Below, one piece after another: positions 1-10,882 of a DNA stretch of 64,000 bases (position 1 is its first letter; every line of letters begins with the position of its first letter). The notes below the pieces were generated by a model that saw only the letters and a program-made list of their open reading frames with translations, was not told the DNA's origin and made no database searches. The stretch comes from Metaphire vulgaris (taxonomy: Eukaryota; Annelida; Clitellata; Crassiclitellata; Megascolecidae). The translations under genes and the position numbers were made by a program. The DNA is taken from contig CM030834.1 in NCBI GenBank assembly GCA_018105865.1, positions 2,035,173-2,099,172 on the forward strand, read 5' to 3'.

Positions 1-879
1 AGGTTGCAAGTATCAGGGTGACGATCTTACTTATTTCCGTCCATGTAACTGAAGAAAGCAGTTGTGTGTCTTGTTGTACGAATTCATTCACAGTTTAGAC
101 AGCTCAATTTCAATTTGTCACATTTTCATTTTCCTTCTTTCTGACAGCACACAAACTGTGCGTGCATGCGTATGTTCATGTGTATGCATGCATGCGTGTT
201 TTCTCTGTGTGTGTGTGTGTGTGTTTGTGTGTTCAAGGCTGGTTTTCATTGTTCTGCTTGGATTATAATTTTGTGTTCTTGGATCTTAAATGCGTGTTTG
301 TGTATAAGAGTAAAATGTCGTCAAAATAAATGTCCATTATTTTAGCTTAGTACCAGGGGCGTCATTTGGGGGGCAGGGGCCGTCACCCTCCAAGGAAATG
401 AAGAAGTCATGTATAATGTATTCAATAAATAAATTAATGTGAATGTGAAACATTACCAAAAATTTGCAACAAATGTCAAAAATTTATAAATTTGCCAAAA
501 TTGGCCCCAAAATTATCTCCCACCCCCCACGAAAAGTGTGAAATGATGCTACTGTTTAGTACCATCACAAAATGAACAATTCTATTTATGTACATTCAAG
601 TATGCAATCTGAAAGAAATACAGATACTGATGACTGCGAAAAGCAGTATCACCACACAACTTAGCGACCCAAACACTTCTGTGTTATGTTTTTTTTGCAC
701 CATTTCAGTAAATCTTATTAGTAATTCTGATTATATGTATTTCCTGGCCACCTTTGTGAATGGACTCTAAGATAAAGGAAAGCCAACTTGGCATCACAAT
801 TTTTTGGGGGGGAAATTTTCATTCTTAGCATTTTCATCGGTTGTGGTGGTGGTGCCTCGATTTCAAAACTGCCTTCACA
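1..879. other. No gene seen
   Basis: AT-rich sequence with a GT-rich stretch near 200-230 and a CCAAAATTGCC-type low-complexity stretch at 470-530. Short open frames have no recognisable product. Confidence 0.5.
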
Positions 880-1265
880 ATCGCCACCTCAATAGTTCAT
901 TCCAACTTAGACTACTGCAACTCCCTCTGCTATAGCCTTTCAAAGACCTCCATCAACAAATTACAACCCATTCAAAACGCACTAGCCTGAGACATACAGT
1001 TCCCTCCATTCATCAAAACCGGTTTACCTTCGAAAACCTTAATGTCTCGGCCTCCTAGGACCCACACGATCTTCATCTCATCTCACACTCTCAAATCAAT
1101 CAACTCTGAAAATCTGCAACCACGCTTTCTCGTATGCCGCACCAGAACTTTTGAACTTAATTCCAGCTTTCTTTCGCAGACTACGTCATGGTCAAACAAC
1201 AAGCTCTGATTCCTCCTCTCCTCTAATTCCTTCACTAGCTCCTCAAGCACTCGGGTCTGGACTTA
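880..1265 (+). mobile_element. LINE (CR1/L2-like) reverse-transcriptase C-terminal remnant
   Basis: Frames along this stretch read HSNLDYCNSLCYSLSKTSIN with KLQPIQNALA. Further on, AFSYAAPELLNLIPAFFRRL appears in another frame. These are the conserved C-terminal RT segments (S.LDYCN.L..., RSFS.AAP.LWN.LP) of CR1/L2-like retrotransposons. Frameshifts and stops show it is dead. Confidence 0.75.
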
Positions 1266-1366
1266 AAACCTTAAGTACCCAAAAGTAATTTCCTCCGTAT
1301 CTACCGGGTATTCTATAGTAACCCACCCCGCAGCCTCATTGATACACCGACAACCCACCTTGCCCA

Positions 1367-1818
1367 CATAGGCGGCGCTTATCAGGGGCTTGGGGGGGCT
1401 TAGCCCCCCAAATATTTTCCAAATTTTGTGGCTATGTAGGCCTGTAATAGTGATTTGAAACGAATTTAGTATAAATAAAATGAGAAAAAGAAGACAGAAC
1501 ACATTACACAAGGCACAAAGACTAAAGAGTTATTATTCTTATTTTGTCTGGTTTAATTTGTCTTGTTCGCGGTTTCTGTAGCAGTGGATGGCAAGGGAGG
1601 AGGCGATTTTTCAACAGTTTCATATAACGAGACCGCTCAGACGAAATCAATTTCCGTTCTTCAAAACTGCGCTAAAACTCACCTACGGCAACGTAGAAGT
1701 GAAACATTTTTCCGGGGTACCCCCCCTTCCTGGGGAGGGGAAGGGAGGGAGGGGAAAGGGGGAGGAGTTTAACAATAGCTTAAGCCCCCCCAAATTAGAA
1801 ACCCTAGCGCCGCCTATG
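1367..1818. mobile_element. hAT-type MITE, CATAGGCGGCGC ends
   Basis: The inverted ends are CATAGGCGGCGCT and AGCGCCGCCTATG, followed inward by G-rich GGGGGGGCTTA. They are flanked by a perfect 8-bp target duplication CTTGCCCA (1359-1366 and 1819-1826). Open frames in it have no protein homology I recognise. Confidence 0.85.
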
Positions 1819-1997
1819 CTTGCCCATAGCTATTTCATGTTATGTCATCGGGCGACGGATTCCGTCATACAGTTTTGTTGTGAAAGACCTGTCTCAAGGG
1901 CATTAAAAATAATACGTCCCAAACACAATGACCCTTTGGATTAAATGACTCTTGCATGAATAACCCTCACCTTTGGCTATAGCTGCATTATACTAAG

Positions 1998-2077
1998 ATT
2001 AGGCGCCTAGGAAGAAAAAGCTACTGCGGTGCTAATCGGTAAGCGCTATAGAATTTCACGAGATTTTACTTACTTAG
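1998..2077 (+). repeat. Interspersed repeat tail (GGCGCCTA ... GCGCTATA ... CACGAGAT)
   Basis: It shares the pattern AGCTACTGCGGTGCTA ... AGCGCTATA ... TTCACGAGATTT plus (CTTA)n with 20908-20990 and, reversed, with 54284-54355. The short 3'-tail tandem TTAC suggests a SINE or LINE 3' end. Confidence 0.65.
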
Positions 2078-2409
2078 TGTTTAGCAGAATCTAGCCGGTG
2101 TTGCCACTATATGAGTGTATGTGAGATTGTTTGAGGAGTTAATAGAGAATTCTTCTTCTTCGTCTTCCTTTTTTCTAATATTTCGTTTTTATTTAAATTG
2201 AAAACGAAGCGCAGAGGCTGTTGAGTCGTCTTCATGCATCCTAGCCGATAGATCGACTCCTTCTAATAATATTCAACGCAGACAATGACTAACGTACGCT
2301 CCATCATCTATTACGAATTTACGATGCAATAAATAATAATAATGATAATAATAATAATAGTAATAATAATAATAATAAGCAGAGCCACGCGGGGATTCGT
2401 GGTGCCTTC

Positions 2410-2640
2410 ATATACGGGCTGGGACCAGTCATAGGATTTGCCCAAACCCGATGCGACATTTTTTGGGAGGGTGATTAGGTGGTTGTCGACAGATTCGATA
2501 TAATTATTTCGTTGTATTACAAGTTTGATCACTCAATAATGAATCACGAAGTCTTTAATGTATGAACCAGAGGTCAGTCTAACTTAAGTATTACTCAAAA
2601 TCTTCTGCTGGGGCTCCGCCACAGACCCCGTTTGGGAGCT
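2410..2640. repeat. Dispersed repeat, copy 1 of a pair
   Basis: The text GGGACCAGTCATAGGATTTG ... GTCGACAGATTCGAT ... TATTACTCAAAATCTTCTG recurs in diverged form at 9490-9690. No open frame or clear ends were found. An AAT microsatellite lies just before it (2336-2380). Confidence 0.55.
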
Positions 2641-2699
2641 GCTTATGATGCTTAAGTCCATTAGTGCAGCCACAATAGGGACAGCGGTATAGGGGACCC

Positions 2700-2870
2700 T
2701 AATGGGTGAGATTCATGCAGAGACGCTAAGAAAATGTTATCTAATGAAGGGAAGGTGATAGTCCTATAGCTGTCATATAGCCTGCAAATTCAAGATTTGA
2801 ACCTAGTTTGCCCAAAAGTTTTGTTGGCTAGGACTCCATCACAAACTCCACTAGGAAAGCTAACAACCAT
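2700..2870. repeat. Dispersed repeat, diverged copy also at 12060-12240
   Basis: Shared words include GATTCxTGCAGA, TAGCTGTCATATA.xCTGCAAA and CACTAG.xAA. It is an old interspersed repeat of unknown class. Confidence 0.45.
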
Positions 2871-3019
2871 GAAAACATTTATCAGATGTTGTAGAGGATT
2901 GTTGGTATACTGTAGTATAGTCCGAAAAGTAGGACATTTAAATCGATATACCAAATGATGAGGTTTGCTCTGATATAACAGAATTTATTTGACTTAATAG
3001 TACTATGGTGATCATTTAG

Positions 3020-3133
3020 GTTTCGGATGGTGAATCAAACTCAAACCAAAGTTTCTCATCGCATGAAAATCCAGATGAATCCAGCCCGTGGAGTACCTCG
3101 TTGGACGTCAAACATGAAGCAGCTTCCATCTTG
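3020..3133 (+). CDS. Nuclear receptor exon, A/B region
   Basis: There is a 114-nt open stretch between an acceptor (ATTTAG) and a donor (GTACAT), in phase 0 at both ends. It encodes a Ser/Asn/Glu-rich segment beginning VSDGESNSNQSF and ending HEAASIL. Such composition is normal for the disordered N-terminal region of a nuclear receptor. The phase matches the next exon (3682). It has no diagnostic motif, so the assignment rests on splice sites, phase and position. Confidence 0.55.
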
Positions 3134-3967
3134 GTACATATTTTATATTTACTATTCTGACTTTCCATGTGACTAAAATAAGAAAGCAGCGCCTCTAATG
3201 GATAGTCTGGGATTTTGAATCAAGGTGTAAAATTTCTATGATTGTCTTAAGTGGATTTCGGCAGCTTTTCATTGTCGCTGCTTTGTATTTAATTGAATTT
3301 GATGAGGACTGGTGCTGGACAGGCTGATTCTAGCGGTCAGATCAGATTCTAAAATTGTCAAGTTCTTGATTTGAGCAGGGAACCATCAAGGTTTCTGTCA
3401 GGACTTTCTGGTTTGTAGTTTGGCTGTCATAAATGACATTGCAGCTAAGAGTTACTTGGAAACTTTTAGACCCAGTTTAGATGAGATTCAGGTAAATTCC
3501 TGAAAATTAAATAGATCGGTTGGATTCCCTTGATATGCATTTTTGGAAATCACCTCTGTAAGATATCAAGGACTATGTTAATTATTGTAGTTGACAGTGA
3601 CATCTATTAGATATCGACGTTATAAAATATGCTGCTCATAGAAAACCTCACAGCACAGTTTGTGTCGTTGTTTCTCCTTAGGGGGTTACCAATGCTGATG
3701 ACCGCCCTGCAGGGGGTGGCAAACTAAAAACGAAGAATGCGTCATCGTCGCCAAATGTTTCATCGAAAGACGACAAGCAATTGTGTCGCTTTTGCGTTAT
3801 AAAATAGGGCCTCAGGTTGTAACTTTGATGCAGTTTCAAATGTTTCATCGAAGACGACAAGCAATCGTGCAAAGCTTTCTTTCGAAGAAATGCGCTTAAA
3901 GAGAAGGTGAGTTCTGATATTCGCCAGCATTTGGCAAATTATGAAACCCTCCCTCAATGTCTCCCTC

Positions 3968-4024
<57 letters not shown>

Positions 4025-4089
4025 TTGCTGCTCTCTCTCTGCCACGTCTCTCTCTGCTGCTCTCTCTCTTTGCTGCTCTCTCTCTCTGC

Positions 4090-4187
<98 letters not shown>

Positions 4188-7100
4188 TCAAATGTTTTTG
4201 TATAGGCCGCTTACTATTATAGGCCGCATCAAAGGGTCTCTTCTTGTAAAATCATCTATAAGCTGCGGCGATTTGGCGTGAAAATACGGTAGGTGGTTCA
4301 TTCCTCTGATTGATCTGAATTTATGTAGGCTTGATTTTTGAGTTTCAACGTTTTAAGATTCTAAATGCAGATGCGCTGAATTTTCCATCCATCATCATTT
4401 CCTTTGATATACGTGTATATGAATCAATATGCTGCTTATAGGTTATCATATCTTTGTTACATACAGGGTGGCGCAAAAAATACGGAATATATTAAATGCA
4501 AACCTAAATGCGACTAGTCTGGTTATTTTTGCGCCACCCTGTAGATACTTTAAACATTTAATAAAAAAATCCTGATCACTACAAAGGAACTTGAACTCAA
4601 AATTCTCTTTTCTGAACTCCCAAGGAGTGCAGGCACCATCAGGTTAGAACCCCAAACATTTAAGTCATTTATCTTCTTGGGGGGCAGTTCTTCCTACAAC
4701 TTCATTTAAGATCATAATATTGCGATGATCCACAGTGGTTCTATTTATTCAAAACATAACACAATGAGACACAGATATGATGATGCATTTTATTACTCTA
4801 GTGAAACCTCAGCTGCCATGAATATGGTCAAAGGTTTTCATACAATTTTCATTTACTTAATTCGTTGAATATGTGTGGTTGCAATTGATAAAAATAGTGT
4901 CCAAATGGATGTTCTGGAACAGATGGGCAGTGGCGGTTCCAGGATTTCTTGGTGGGGGAATTAAATAAATTCATAGGAAGTTGGCAGGGAGGATGAAAAG
5001 AGAAGGAAAAATCAACAAACTTTGCCAAAAAATGCTAACAAAAGGGAATTTTTTTTCCCCTAACATTACTACACTTTTACCGAAAAATAGGTTGACAAGC
5101 AAAAAGAAGGTCATCCGCAGTTTTCCTCGTAGTTTTACTAGACTTTTACCCAAAAATAGGTTTCACGAGAAAATAAAGTCCGGTGGGGGTTGCATCTCCA
5201 CTCATCCCCCACGTGGAACTGCTGCTGCAGATGAGTTTCTCTGGTAGAAGTTATAATGTGGTTCTTCTGTAGTCTATTATTGGAATCTTTGTGCAGGTTA
5301 GATTGATCACTGGAATAGTTAAATCAAAATTATTGATTGACGATAAGAGATGATTTTTCCACATCCTTTTCACATTTGGCCCAGTTGTTTTGCACTTTCT
5401 CATCTTCCTGTAACTGTTGCATACAAAAAAATGTACCGTTGAAATTTTCTTCTATGCTCTGAGAACCGTACGATTTGATTTTCAGCAAACAAAATGCATT
5501 TTTGAAGGGAATTGCCGAATTGATGTAAATACGCGGCGCTTCTGTCCGTACTGTCGGCTGAATAAGTGTTTTACGGTTGGAATGCGCAAAGACCTTATAC
5601 TTGGTGAGTTTTTTGTGTTTACTTTATAAATTCAATTGCGTCAACATTCATTTTGGCGGCATAACACTGAATTGGATACACCATTCTTCTAAATTAGTCA
5701 TATAAATGTTTATTTTTTGGCAATTAACAAACTCTCTGTTAAATTTTGTATCTACAGTCTTTTACTCCATGACTTGATGTCATAGTATGCATGACCAGAT
5801 TACCGCCAGTGATTTGGGGCCCTGGGCTAAATGGCATTAACCCCTTAACTGGGGAATAAATCTGTAGCTCAATGTAAACTGGACGGCTCTGAGCCATCAC
5901 GCCCGGTTAAGGGGTTAAGGGACCCTTGGAGGTTGAAGTGATGGGGCCCACAGGACAGAAATATGAAGCCCAAAAAGTTGATTTGTTGTTTCCAGCAAAG
6001 GGGGGATCCAATATGCAGCAATCGATGATGCCACAAGACTGTTTCTATTGTCTGCAGCAAAAAATAAGTAAGCAAATTTACACAGAAAATAGACAGGCCA
6101 CAGTGACATTCCAAATCCAATTCAGGTGTAGACTGACTAACAAAGAATGTTTATAATATCTAATCTCCTCTACATATGGCAAAGCAGCACCATCCAATAT
6201 CATAGGTGCACACAGACATGCATGTCGTTTACCGACTTGCATAACCATTGATTTCTTAGTGTTACATTTAAGATCCAGATCACAGGACTCGGCGGTACAT
6301 GTAATCTAACATATGTTGCATCCCAGTAATAGAATGCGAAATTAACAAGTTGTCATCTGCATACATCGGACACCCCAAAAACAGTCCATCGATATGACAA
6401 CCATAGCCAGAATTCTGCAGTGCAATAATTAGGTCATTAATATATACAAAAAAAGCACAGGGGAGAGGACCCCACCTTGACGCACCCCCAGCCATGAGAT
6501 TGAATGACTCGGAAAGAGCATTACCTCATTGAACATTGACGTAACATTTAGAGTGCCAATCCAAAAGCATATCAGTAAAGCATCGTGGTGTCCCTCTCTG
6601 TGCCAGCTTAAGAAATAACCCATGATGGCAAACAATGAGCTTGCGCTGTTTATTGTGTGTGTTATAGAAAACTTGTCAACCAAACTTATTGTGTTCCTTG
6701 AGTTTTCTTGCTCTTGCTTTTGTCAAAAACATTCTTCCAATGAATATTTTAATGGCAGTTTTAAGCTGATTCTTTGTCTTGTGATTAGCCTATTGATATA
6801 TTTAGCATTGCCATGTTGTGTATGTCGCCAAACTGACTTGACATTTCATCTTTTTATTTTTAACTTGACATGACATTCCATCCTTCTATTGTCAGTAGAT
6901 GACTATCCATACAAATGCAATGGAAGAGACAAGTATCAAGGTGTATACCTGTAATTCTTCTTCGTGAAATAAGACTCTTATCTACCCTGTTTCGTTCTCT
7001 TAGTGCTACATTCTGGATTTTGTTGAGTTTTTTTTTGTCAGAACAAATGTATGCTATTTGGAGTTCCCAATTTCAGTTAACCCATTGGTTTTCATGAGTG

Positions 7101-8950
7101 TTGCTTCATAAATTCCATCCAGCCATTTCTTTTGTTGTGTTCCTGTTCCTCTCCTGGATCCTTCCATTTTCCCAGCATAATTGCTTTTTCAGGAGTGTCT
7201 CTGGTCCTCATTGTATGTCCAAAGCAGGACTGGGCCGAATATCCGCTTCGTATTCGCTTCGGCGCCGAATAGCGTGCCGAATAGTCTATTCGCCTGAATA
7301 GTGCTGGTCAAGATGAATACTGATAGTTGTCACATGACATTCAAAATTTGCATACGGTCTGCGTGTGTGTTGTTTGTTCTATAGGCTAATTCTTCGGCCT
7401 TGTAAATTCAAATGCCAGCCAATAAACTTGTTTCCATCGATCAACTTTCAAATAGCTCTGTACGAATGTATTATTCAAGGCACTTGCGCTAAAAGAATAA
7501 TTCTGTCCATTTATGATATAATTATTACTTATTTCATGCTTCTTATAACTTATAATAGTATCACACAACACTATTGCTGACAGCAATATGGCAACTTGCA
7601 GCAGGAGGGATATCGTATATACTATTCATGTTCGGTATTCGTCAAATACTGAACCAGACTATTCGTATTTGTCCGAATAGTTCAAAACCCCTATTTGTCC
7701 AGCCCTAGTCCAAAGTACCTCATTCTCTGTCCTAGCATTCTGGCTTCTATTGAAATCTCTGGTGTGTTTTTTTCAATTATTCTTTTAGAATTCATTTGAT
7801 TGAATTCATTTTATTGACCAAATTTAACTGAGCATATATGTTATGTAGAAAAGTTAATGGATTTTTGTTACCAATGATAGTTTTGTACATGTTATGCTAT
7901 GTCTACTTCTAGTCACATTAGCTGTTGCCTTGTGTAGGCGATGAGGCGAAGAAAAAGAGATTGGAAAAGGTGTTGAAAAACAAGAAAACTGGAAAAGATG
8001 ATTCAGCGGACGCAACTCCACCCGACTCGCTCTCTGCAAAGCCTAGTGTTGTATCTCCACCTGTGATTCCAACCAGCAAAGATACCACCCAGCAGACGCG
8101 CCACGACTTTGAGCTTCTTCCAGAAAACCTTCTTAGCCTTTCCAAATTGTCTGCCGACGACCTATCGTCTCTGGGTATTTCGCTGACTTCACTACCCACG
8201 TCCAATACGGTCGAGCCACCGACTCAGTCAGAAGTCTGCGAAACGCAGCTTGTCCGCGTTCTTACGGCAGATGAAGATCGTCAGTTGAAGGAGCTTCTGC
8301 ACGTCTATAACCTTTCGTTTACGGTCGACCTCGAGCCGTTAGTCCATATCAACAAACTCGACCCGTCGTTAAACCAGCTGATCAACCAGTCGTCGATAAC
8401 CATCCTGCGCCTTATCAAGTTCGCCAAGCGCCTGGAAGAGTTCGCGCACCTCCCGCAGTCGTGCCAGATCGGGGTTCTGAAGGGCTGCTGGATCCACATC
8501 CTCATCCTCCGGTCGGTGTCCGTCTACGACGCCGAGCGCGACGTCTGGGTGACGCCCCGCGGCGACATCCCGACGGAGATCCTGAAGAACGCCACCGGGT
8601 TCGTCCGGCTGCACGACGACCACGCCCGCTACTGCAAGTCGATCAAGTCGATAATCGGGGACGACCTGGTGGTCGTGATCCTTCTCCTCGCGGTCGTTCT
8701 CTTCTCTCCGGAGGGGCTGCACGTCGTCATGCGCCAGCTGATCTCGGACATGCAGGACCGCTACCTCGTACTGCTAAAGCACTATCTCGAGGCGAAGTAC
8801 GGCTACGTCCAGTCAGCCGAAATGTTTCCGCAGCTGATGACGAAAATCAAAGAGCTCAAGGACTTTGCCGAGGTTCACGGCCGGTGCCTTGTTGACATTA
8901 ATCCGCGTGAGATCGAGCCCATCATGTTGGAAATTCTCGACCTAAAGTGA
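3020..8950 (+). CDS. Nuclear receptor, NR1J/HR96-DAF-12-like (gene span, 4 exons seen)
   Basis: This is a ligand-regulated nuclear transcription factor. Four exons join in compatible phases: 3020-3133, 3682-3906, 5486-5603 and 7938-8950. The DNA-binding part shows CKAFFRRNALKEK at the end of finger 1 and, in finger 2, CIFEGNCRI followed by RRFCPYCRLNKCFTVGM. The SCKAFFRRNA form with RRFC..CRL..C..VGM is typical of the HR96/DAF-12/NR1J group and close to VDR; the subgroup is inferred from remembered family patterns. The C-terminus ends in LEILDL, an AF-2 activation helix. A 5' exon with the start codon is not identified, so the gene is incomplete at its N-terminus. The finger-1 exon is disrupted (see its own entry), so the locus is either a recent pseudogene, a defective allele, or has an assembly error. 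The ligand is unknown; NR1J relatives bind sterols and xenobiotics. Confidence 0.82.
3682..3906 (+). CDS. Nuclear receptor exon, first zinc finger (disrupted)
   Basis: After the acceptor CTCCTTAG the frame reads GVTNADDRPAGGGKLK and on to KDDKQLCRFC at 3772-3795, the start of a C4 finger. It then meets a TAG at 3805. In another frame 3809-3838 reads ASGCNFDAVS, matching the middle of the finger (family pattern ALGYNFNAVT). After a 27-bp insertion the frame is that of SCKAFFRRNALKEK (3865-3906), followed by donor GTGAGT. The insertion (3838-3864) repeats 3753-3780, 85 bp upstream, with one base missing. The finger's own Cys-Glu ahead of SCKAFF is lost. As read here the exon cannot make a working finger. 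Confidence 0.75.
3969..4184. repeat. Compound (GTCT)n-(CT)n microsatellite in the nuclear receptor intron
   Basis: A GTCT tract at 3969-4016 is followed by mixed CT-rich sequence and an uninterrupted TC run at 4102-4184. It begins 62 bp after the finger-1 donor. Its apparent reading frames are simple-sequence artefacts. Confidence 0.95.
4464..4541. mobile_element. 78-bp mariner-like MITE
   Basis: It is a near-complete palindrome with ends CAGGGTGGCGCAAAAAATA and its complement TTATTTTTGCGCCACCCTG. TA dinucleotides flank both sides. There is no coding capacity. Confidence 0.85.
4928..5227 (+). mobile_element. hAT-type MITE, CAGTGGCGGTTCCA family, 300-bp class
   Basis: The ends are CAGTGGCGGTTCCAGG and CGTGGAACTGCTGCTG. 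The 8-bp target duplication CAGATGGG/CAGATGAG has one mismatch. Internally it has TTTTACCGAAAAATAGG and GACAAGCAAAAAGAAGGTCATC. It lies in a nuclear receptor intron. Confidence 0.88.
5486..5603 (+). CDS. Nuclear receptor exon, second zinc finger
   Basis: The exon lies between acceptor TTTTCAG and donor GTGAGT and enters in phase 0 from the previous exon. The frame reads QTKCIFEGNCRIDVNTRRF, then CPYCRLNKCFTVGMRKDLIL. The four cysteines of the second C4 finger and the CRL..CF.VGM recognition element are all present and undamaged. It leaves in phase 1 with a lone G completed by GC of the last exon. Confidence 0.9.
5837..5918. mobile_element. TTAA-flanked mini-palindrome (piggyBac-type MITE), copy 1
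   Basis: TTAA is followed by CCCCTTAACTGGGG. The right end CCCGGTTAAGGGG is followed by TTAA. The interior has CTCAATGTAAACTGGACG, shared with the copies at 18333 and 23788. Confidence 0.75.
6180..6690 (-). mobile_element. LINE reverse-transcriptase palm remnant
   Basis: On the minus strand two frames read GVRQGGVLSPVLF (RT domain 4) and then YINDLIIALQNSGYGCHIDG, followed by PMYADDNLLISHS, the YADD catalytic box. A frameshift separates the halves, so it is inactive. It lies in the large nuclear receptor intron. Confidence 0.85.
7225..7707. mobile_element. hAT-type MITE, CAGGACTGGGC / GCCCTA ends
   Basis: The inverted ends are CAGGACTGGGCCGAATA and TATTTGTCCAGCCCTA, with many CGAATA/TATTCG words inside. 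A perfect 8-bp target duplication GTCCAAAG lies at 7217-7224 and 7708-7715. It is inserted in the nuclear receptor intron 230 bp before the last exon. Confidence 0.85.
7938..8950 (+). CDS. Nuclear receptor last exon, hinge and ligand-binding domain
   Basis: The acceptor TTGTGTAG is followed by a basic hinge (GDEAKKKRLEKVLKNKKT), a Ser/Pro linker, and a ligand-binding domain of about 220 residues from LTADEDRQLKELL to the stop at 8948-8950. The helix 3-5 signature region (FAKRLEEFAHLPQSCQIGVL) agrees with the family pattern of F/W-AK-L..F..L...DQ. The protein ends EPIMLEILDLK, an AF-2 helix of type hydrophobic-hydrophobic-x-E-hydrophobic. The single uninterrupted exon is unusually GC-rich at 8400-8900 compared with its AT-rich surroundings. 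No poly(A) signal was confidently placed. Confidence 0.88.
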
Positions 8951-9489
8951 CGGACGGCGCGGTTATCGATATTTGACCTTCGAAGCAAGTGTAAATATAT
9001 TGAAGCTGTAAGCTCAATTCAAAGTAATTATGTATCAGCTGTGAGAATATTTTGTTAATTAGATGCTTTATTGATGATTTAAAACTCAATAATTCTAAAC
9101 TTCGATTATCATTTTGATTGTATGTTTTGTGTTTCATTTTATGGCATTGATCATTAAGAATCAATATCCGAGTATATAAGTATAAAGTTTAAAGATTTTT
9201 TCAGAGTATTTTGATGCAGACGATGTAAACTTGAAGTAAGACAACGTTTAAGCAGCTATTCATTTCTTTCAAGTTTCTCGATGTCAAGCAACTGTTGTGC
9301 TTTTTGACATTTGTCTTAAAGTTTGTTTGCACTTACTTAATTTATTTATTTTTGTGATTACCAAAGTTAAGGCTGTAGTTTAAGTGGTACTTTTACAATT
9401 AGTGCCTTATTACGGAGGTTTATGTGTCTAATTGAAGTGTAGGCATCATTAGCATAGAAACGAGGGGCCATAGGAACCAGACTCATTTT
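8951..9489. other. 3' flank of the nuclear receptor, no other gene seen
   Basis: AT-rich, presumably the 3' UTR followed by intergenic DNA. The 3' end of the transcript was not located. Confidence 0.5.
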
Positions 9490-9690
9490 CAGGCTGGGAC
9501 CAGTCATGGTATTTGAGCAAAACCAATGAGGAATTTTACTGGGGGGGGGCGATTGTGGACAGAATCGATTTATTTAGTGGTTGTATTACAGCTTTTGGCC
9601 ACTCCATCTTTATAGTATACGCCAGAGCTCATGGTCTAACTCTAATATTACTCAAAACTTCTGCAGCTTTGACAGAGCCTCCAGGCCCTG
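9490..9690. repeat. Dispersed repeat, copy 2 of a pair
   Basis: Diverged copy of 2410-2640 (GGGACCAGTCATGGTATTTG ... GTGGACAGAATCGAT ... ATATTACTCAAAACTTCTG). Confidence 0.55.
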
Positions 9691-9699
9691 ATGGGGAAC

Positions 9700-10110
9700 T
9701 TGTGATGCTCCTCAAATACCCTAGTCTGACAAAATGGGACATGAGTGTCTGTCCTCATGTCGATTAGCTGAGCGATGTCTTGAACCAGCTGTCTCCATGA
9801 AGTCCTCTCATGAGCTTTCCTGTAGGCATCTGGAATAGTTGCTTCAGTCCAGTCTGCAATGTTTTTCTTCCATGTTGTTTTTGGTCTGCCTTTCTTTGTT
9901 TGCCTTATACCATCACTGGCATGATTGTCTTCTCCAGTGTATCGTCTTGCCAAACTATGTGACCAAAGTATTGTAGCTGCCTCTTCTTTCTTCTTTAGCG
10001 CTGCCAATAGGCTTCTTTTTGTTGTGGTCTGTTCCATTACCTGTACATTTGTTACTATGTCTGTTTGGTGGATTTCCAGCACTTTTCTCAAGCATTTCAT
10101 TTTAAAGACA
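9700..10110 (-). mobile_element. LINE C-terminal remnant (open 150 codons)
   Basis: The minus-strand frame reads MKCLRKVLEIHQTDIVTNVQ, then WSHSLARRYTGEDNH, KKGRPKTTWKKNIADWTEAT and WRQLV. The basic GRP+T+W..NI..WT...RD..W pattern is the conserved C-terminus of CR1/RTE-like LINE polyproteins. It is truncated on both sides. Confidence 0.75.
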
Positions 10111-10119
10111 TCATTTCAT

Positions 10120-10520
10120 TTTTCTTGAGATTTACAGATAATCCAAGCCTTGGTCAGCCTTTCTTAGCTTTCCCTTTAATCTTTCCTTCTAGTATTTCTC
10201 TTAGTAGGTTTGATTCTTCTCTCAGAACATGCCCTATCCACTTCTTTTGTCTTGTACAGAATAGTGTTTGTTAGGCTTTTCTTCTCTTCTATCCTCTTCC
10301 AGGTTCATTCATTGGTTATTTTTTCCATCCAGCTGATATTTCCATCCTCTGCCAGATCCATATTTAGAATGCCTCTAGTCTCTTTATGTCTTCCTTCCTG
10401 AGCATTCAAGTTTTTGACCCATGGAGTGTCACTGGCCAGATCATTGTTTTAGCCAATCTTTTTTTCAGATTTCAGTTAAAATTACTTCTCAGTAGTTTTC
10501 ATTTGTTTGTAGAGACTTCT
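10120..10520 (-). mobile_element. LINE reverse-transcriptase remnant
   Basis: Minus-strand frames read KKRLAKTMIWPVTLHGSKT, then MLRKEDIKRLEAF and MEISAGWKK. This resembles the RT tail (LH.SETW.LRK.D..RLEAFEMW..R...). It contains stops. It may belong to the same original insertion as 9700-10110. Confidence 0.65.
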
Positions 10521-10882
10521 TTCCCCATGGCAATTCTTCTCCTTATTTCTTTATAATACTTGGCATTTGTTTCAAGTAGGCTTCCAAGATAGCAGAAGAG
10601 CTATGGTTCTGTAATTTTCACACTGGGTTAGATCACATTGCTTTGGGGGCTGCATAAAAGTGGTATGTGTCTATTCATTTGGCCATTCTCCTGTTTCCCA
10701 AACAGCCATACATAGATGCTACAGTTTATCTATTAGCACATTACCTGCCATTTTGAAGAGTTATACTGGTATTCCATCGGGTCCCGGTGATTTTCTATCA
10801 GCAGCCTTTCCCATTGCTTTAATCACTTCACTTTTTAATTGTGGAGGTTTCTTATTTATTATTGTAAAGGTAGATGTTGTTG

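Noticed and set aside
1588..1944. A 118-codon frame
   Set aside because: Most of it lies in the 1367-1818 MITE, with a G-rich, low-information translation.
3907..4281. Long Ser/Leu and Arg/Glu open frames
   Set aside because: They are translations of the GTCT/CT microsatellite in different frames.
8369..8895. Overlapping frames of 117 and 144 codons inside the nuclear receptor last exon
   Set aside because: They are shadows of a GC-rich real coding exon; the receptor frame has the domain motifs.
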